A DNA stretch of 26,275 nucleotides from Fimenecus sp045613585 (GTDB lineage Bacteria; Bacillota; Clostridia; Oscillospirales; Acutalibacteraceae). How positions within the stretch are numbered: the stretch's first letter is position 1; each line of letters opens with the position of its first letter. This document shows, one piece after another, positions 23,476 to 26,275 of this stretch. Both the position numbers and the translations under genes were made by a program. The stretch covers positions 1 through 26,275 of the forward strand of contig JAZLBG010000131.1 in the NCBI GenBank assembly GCA_045613585.1. The letters are read 5' to 3'. The notes below the pieces were generated by a model, which saw nothing but the letters and a program-made list of their open reading frames with translations, searched no databases and had not been told where the DNA came from.

Positions 23476-25302
23476 TTATGCTTTATCTAACGCTTCGATA
23501 AGTTTTGCCATTCTTGTTGCCTGAGCAGAAGTTGTATTAACATACAATACAGCCTTATAGCCTGCATTTACAACTTCACCAGTTTCATCATTTGTTTCGC
23601 CTTTTTCAGTTTCAACAACAACAACTCTATATTGTGTTGATTCAGTAAATACCTCAGGATAAAGTTCCTTCATAATTGCAACTGTATTTTCAGTAGCTTT
23701 TACTACATAATTCTTGTTGTCATCTGCCTTTGATGCAATTGGAATCCAAGTTTTCTTTCCATCAACATCCACAGAGTCAAGAGTTTGAAGCAATTCAAGG
23801 ATTTCATTGTTCCATGTAACATCATCACAATAAACGATAATGCTGTTAGTAATAGCTGAATGGTCATAAAGGTAGAACTTAACTCCTTCGTAAGTAACAC
23901 CTTCAAGTCTTGCCATTAATTCATCAACTGTGCAATTCAAAGCAGTATATGTATGAACTGTGCTTGATGCTGAAGCAACATTTTCGTCGATTGATTCAAT
24001 TATATCTTTAACTTTTTCAATCGCTGATGGTTTACCATGGAGCCAAAGAGATTTTGTCATTCTTTCATGACCAAATGTTGAAACCTCTTCACCTGATTTA
24101 CCAATAAGTGATTCTGCATCACTTCTTGAAATGTTAATAAGGTCAATCTTTTCAAAAATTGTAGGTTCTTCTACAACTTCCTCTTCGATGATTGTATCGT
24201 TTGGTGTTGTGTCTGGAGTTGTATTATCTACATTATCATTTATTGTTGAATCGTCTTTATCTGTATCAGTTGAACCACCGTCAGGTTTAGTGTCAGGTGT
24301 AACGATTGGTGATGTACCATCTAAAGTAAGAACTGCTTCTGTATCAACAACTTTTTTGATTGTCATAATATCAGCAAGTTGTGTGCCACTTACATAAACG
24401 AAAAGTGTCATTGGTCTAACAGCCATTGTAAGACCCGCGTGGAGACCAAGGCTTGAAAGAAGACTTGAGAAGTCGCTTGCTGAAATATAATCGAGTTCAA
24501 TAGGGGTAAAAGCTGATGCAATGCTGTTGCTTCCAACACTGATGTTTTCAGGAGCGTCAAGAATTTCAACAAGTTCGTGGAGTTTAGCCATTTCTTTTGG
24601 ATAAGCTGAAATCCACACATCTCTACCGTTATTTGTCTGAGATACTGTTTTCATGTCACTTAAGCCCAAAGCACCTGCTTGACCAAGAAGTTCATCATAA
24701 GTAATATAGTCAAAAGAGAACTTTGTAAGCACAAGGCTATCAACAAAAGTACCGTTAAGTTCTGAAGCTGATGCTACAAGAATTGTGTTACCATCTTTAA
24801 GATATGAAAGACCAACCATTCTTGTTACATAGTCGATAGCTTTAAGTGGTGACACTCTTTCAAGGTCAAGAGTGATTGTTTCTGTGCCTGCACCCTTATA
24901 GATTACTGTATAACCAGCATTATAAGCAATTGATGAAATAAGGTCTTTAACATTTGACTCTTTTGCTTTTACTGTAATGCTTGAAGAAATAATCTGATTT
25001 GTTGCATTTTCACTTGTAACAGGAAGTTTAAGAATCTGACCTCTGTAAACCTCATCTGTGCTATCAAGTCCATTGTATGTCATAATGTCGCTTACAGTAA
25101 TACCGTTTTTGTTAGCAATAGAAGTAAGTGTATCATTGCTTTGTACTACATAGTAGCGATACTGCCCGAGGCTTGTTCCTTTCAAACCTCCACCATTGTT
25201 TTCTGAACCCATTACAGTGAGTGGAGCCACTGCACTTATAAGGAGTACAATTGACAAAGCAATTACAAGAATTGATTTGCCGAACTTCTTAGAACCTTTC
25301 AT
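23476..25302 (-). CDS. LysM protein with secretin-type N domains but no barrel
   Basis: A 608-residue exported protein. Residues 8-32 are a signal peptide or anchor. A LysM peptidoglycan-binding domain spans about 49-95 (YVVQSNDTLTSIANKNGI). Residues 109-178 resemble the STN/N0 domain of secretins (short beta strands, ITLDLERVSPLKAIDYV). N1-like modules ending in helix plus LD or VD follow at about 190-250, 266-320, 385-440, 447-512 and 515-607. An acidic Thr/Asp linker (about 330-380) splits them. The C-terminal secretin barrel of PilQ/GspD is absent, in line with a cell that has no outer membrane. I infer a wall-anchored guide ring for the pilus. GGGGGA is seven bases before the ATG. Confidence 0.8.
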   Translation of the reverse strand: MKGSKKFGKSILVIALSIVLLISAVAPLTVMGSENNGGGLKGTSLGQYRYYVVQSNDTLTSIANKNGITVSDIMTYNGLDSTDEVYRGQILKLPVTSENATNQIISSSITVKAKESNVKDLISSIAYNAGYTVIYKGAGTETITLDLERVSPLKAIDYVTRMVGLSYLKDGNTILVASASELNGTFVDSLVLTKFSFDYITYDELLGQAGALGLSDMKTVSQTNNGRDVWISAYPKEMAKLHELVEILDAPENISVGSNSIASAFTPIELDYISASDFSSLLSSLGLHAGLTMAVRPMTLFVYVSGTQLADIMTIKKVVDTEAVLTLDGTSPIVTPDTKPDGGSTDTDKDDSTINDNVDNTTPDTTPNDTIIEEEVVEEPTIFEKIDLINISRSDAESLIGKSGEEVSTFGHERMTKSLWLHGKPSAIEKVKDIIESIDENVASASSTVHTYTALNCTVDELMARLEGVTYEGVKFYLYDHSAITNSIIVYCDDVTWNNEILELLQTLDSVDVDGKKTWIPIASKADDNKNYVVKATENTVAIMKELYPEVFTESTQYRVVVVETEKGETNDETGEVVNAGYKAVLYVNTTSAQATRMAKLIEALDKA

Positions 25303-25359
25303 TTTTAGTTCCCCCTAAAAACATTTGTATGTAAATTAAATAATTACCTTAATTATTGC

Positions 25360-25866
25360 TTAATACTTAAGCTGTAGTTTTTTGTCGCCAAGAGCAACAA
25401 TTACACAGTCGTCTGTAATGTCTTCAACTAGCCAAGATGATGAACCGACGTAATCGCCAACCTGAAGATGTGGGTAAGATTGATTTTCAGCTTCGACTGT
25501 TGCAGTATAATAACCATCAGAGTTTACTATGATTGCTGTGACTTTTGCTTTAGCAAGAGCTACGTCATCAAAAACATCATCGCCGATAAGTTCAATGTCT
25601 TCGTATTCTCTTACATCCTGAGGAAGAACATCAACATGAGTTCCTTCGCTTCCACCGTTATTTGTCGGATAATTTTCAACTTCAATTGTTCCCGTTGTAG
25701 CAATAATTACAATAGCAACAAGAACTGATATTCCTAAACAAATTGCTGGAATAATTATTTTCATCTTAGGGTTTTTGTCGAGGAAACCTGTGATTCCCCC
25801 GCCCCTTTTTGCATTACCGCTACCGCCTTTAAGCTTTGCGATTAAGTCTTTAATGTCCATATTCAT
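25360..25866 (-). CDS. PilP/GspC-like HR-domain membrane protein
   Basis: A 168-residue protein with a basic cytoplasmic N-terminus, one membrane helix (about 36-58), an acidic linker and a small C-terminal domain (about 105-168). The end, with HLQVGDYVGSSSWLVEDITDD then CVIVALGDKKLQLKY, follows the homology-region pattern of GspC and PilP: VGD-G...V..I..D.V.L..G.K...L. In diderms this domain docks on the N0 domain of the secretin. Here the next gene encodes N0-type domains, so a working pair is likely, but identity rests on pattern only. GGGAGG precedes the ATG by nine bases. It is the first gene of the pilus operon. Confidence 0.6.
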   Translation of the reverse strand: MNMDIKDLIAKLKGGSGNAKRGGGITGFLDKNPKMKIIIPAICLGISVLVAIVIIATTGTIEVENYPTNNGGSEGTHVDVLPQDVREYEDIELIGDDVFDDVALAKAKVTAIIVNSDGYYTATVEAENQSYPHLQVGDYVGSSSWLVEDITDDCVIVALGDKKLQLKY

Positions 25867-25941
25867 ACTAAAAAGCCTCCCGACACGATAATAAACACAA
25901 CATGTAGTAGTTTATCGGAAATTTATGCATATTTTGAAAAA

Positions 25942-25954
25942 GAGTAGACTACTC
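25942..25954. promoter_or_regulatory. Palindrome in the pilus operon leader
   Basis: GAGTAG-A-CTACTC is a perfect 13-base inverted repeat about 20 bases past the predicted transcription start. It has the shape of a small operator. Confidence 0.35.
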
Positions 25955-25980
25955 CCTATGATGCATAATTACACATAATT

Positions 25981-26009
25981 ATTTTACTATGGATTTTCAA
26001 TAAAATCAA
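25981..26009 (-). promoter_or_regulatory. Predicted promoter of the pilus operon
   Basis: Minus strand TTGATT, 17 bases, TAAAAT, about 115 bases upstream of the first pilus gene. It is the best match in the region, but the AT-rich background gives others of similar quality. Confidence 0.45.
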
Positions 26010-26142
26010 CCTTTTTTTTACAATTAAACATACAAAATAACGGCGTAAATTTGGCTATTTTGCACACTTTTTTGCGAATGATTGGTTGTTAAAATTTTAA
26101 CACTGTTTTTTACATAATAAAAAGCCCCTGGCGAAATGAACA

Positions 26143-26161
26143 AGTCCATAAAAAATGGACT
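26143..26161 (+). other. Hairpin AGTCCAT-AAAAA-ATGGACT near the IS left end
   Basis: Perfect seven-pair stem with a five-base loop, 50 bases upstream of the transposase start. It may be part of the element's terminal region. The exact IS end is not visible; IS3 elements start with TG, and the TG at 26129 is one possible boundary. Confidence 0.45.
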
Positions 26162-26174
26162 ATAGAAAAAAGAG

Positions 26175-26204
26175 CCCTCTTGATGTAGAATAACATCAGG
26201 AGGG
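26175..26204 (+). promoter_or_regulatory. Hairpin that buries the transposase ribosome binding site
   Basis: CCCTCTTGATGT (26175-26186) pairs with ACATCAGGAGGG (26193-26204): 12 pairs with one G-U and a six-base loop. The Shine-Dalgarno AGGAGG (26198-26203), eight bases before the ATG, is wholly inside the stem. RNAs that begin upstream of the element would hide the site, a known way for transposases to avoid expression from neighbouring promoters. Confidence 0.65.
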
Positions 26205-26211
26205 TTTTGTT

Positions 26212-26275
26212 ATGCCAAGAAGTTATAAACACATAAGTCAATATGAAAATGAAATATTAGAATTAAAGTCACAAG
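26212..26275 (+). CDS. IS3-type transposase OrfA, N-terminal fragment (cut by window edge)
   Basis: Only 21 residues are in the window: MPRSYKHISQYENEILELKS and one more Gln. The start resembles, from memory, the small helix-turn-helix OrfA proteins of IS3-group elements in Clostridia, which begin MPRxYxHIxxYExEILxLK. The perfect ribosome binding site AGGAGG and the hairpin around it support a real start. It is the only plus-strand gene and faces away from the pilus operon. The rest of the element lies outside the window, so family and intactness cannot be settled. Confidence 0.6.
   Translation, partial: MPRSYKHISQYENEILELKSQ

Larger units (their letters stand above)
25867..26211. other. AT-rich intergenic region between pilus operon and IS element
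   Basis: No gene is seen. It holds the putative pilus promoter (25981-26009), a leader palindrome (25942-25954), a possible leader hairpin with CGATAA (25886-25891) pairing TTATCG (25912-25917), a 14-base palindrome GTTAAAATTTTAAC (26088-26101), and the left end of the insertion element. I looked for a cyclic di-GMP riboswitch here and found none of its conserved blocks. Confidence 0.6.

Noticed and set aside
7255..25866. Type II secretion system instead of a pilus
   Set aside because: PilT, PilM and several small pilins are present and a secretin barrel is missing, so a retractable type IV pilus fits better.
25867..26110. Possible cyclic di-GMP riboswitch upstream of the pilus operon
   Set aside because: Such switches control pili in some Clostridia, but the conserved blocks of class I or II aptamers are not present on either strand.
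1..26275. tRNA, rRNA or CRISPR genes
   Set aside because: Intergenic spaces are short and none contains cloverleaf-like, rRNA-like or regularly spaced direct repeat sequence.

Overview
The window reads as a chromosomal segment of a low-GC, monoderm Clostridia-type Firmicute, probably a gut Oscillospiraceae/Ruminococcaceae relative. The grounds are AT-rich codon use, strong GGAGG-type ribosome binding sites, a clostridial rnfCDGEAB operon with the Firmicutes-type ApbE/NusG-domain-II/Gx companions, a type IV pilus cluster without an outer-membrane secretin barrel, and a GGGGAG...GTCACGAAGTGAC repeat that I remember as common in gut Clostridia. All complete genes lie on the minus strand; only a partial transposase gene at the right edge is on the plus strand.

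Layout from left to right. 1-154: an imperfect inverted-repeat element. 155-7081: the Rnf operon, transcribed right to left as apbE, NusG-domain-II protein, Gx transporter, rnfC, rnfD, rnfG, rnfE, rnfA, rnfB. Its genes overlap by a few bases or nearly abut, and it has one clear promoter at 7114-7142. It encodes a membrane ferredoxin:NAD+ oxidoreductase that builds an ion gradient, plus the flavin transferase that loads FMN onto RnfG and RnfD. 7218-25866: a complete type IV pilus locus, transcribed right to left: HR-domain (PilP/GspC-like) protein, LysM/secretin-N-domain protein, pilT, pilC, pilM, pilN, pilO, pilB, a PilX/GspK-like minor pilin, a giant 1289-residue prepilin-like protein, a PilW-like minor pilin, three major-type pilins, and the prepilin peptidase pilD. 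25867-26211: an AT-rich intergenic region with the putative pilus promoter and palindromes. 26212-26275: the start of an IS3-type transposase gene whose Shine-Dalgarno sits inside a hairpin.

How the pilus genes fit together: PilB and PilT drive extension and retraction, PilC is the platform, and PilM/N/O form the alignment complex. PilD processes the pilins; three minor pilins probably make a tip complex; the three small pilins are fibre subunits. Each small pilin and pilD has its own sigma-A-like promoter, and strong terminators separate them, so the pilins can be made in amounts independent of the assembly machine.

The most unusual points are: (1) a PilP/GspC-like plus PilQ/GspD-like pair in an apparent monoderm, where the PilQ-like protein has a LysM domain and several N-type modules but no barrel, suggesting a peptidoglycan-anchored pilus port; (2) a 1289-residue prepilin-like protein with a probable calcium-binding loop and propeller-like repeats near its C-terminus, a candidate built-in tip adhesin; (3) a shared promoter and palindrome upstream of two paralogous pilins. 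All function calls come from reading motifs; no database or structure search was run.
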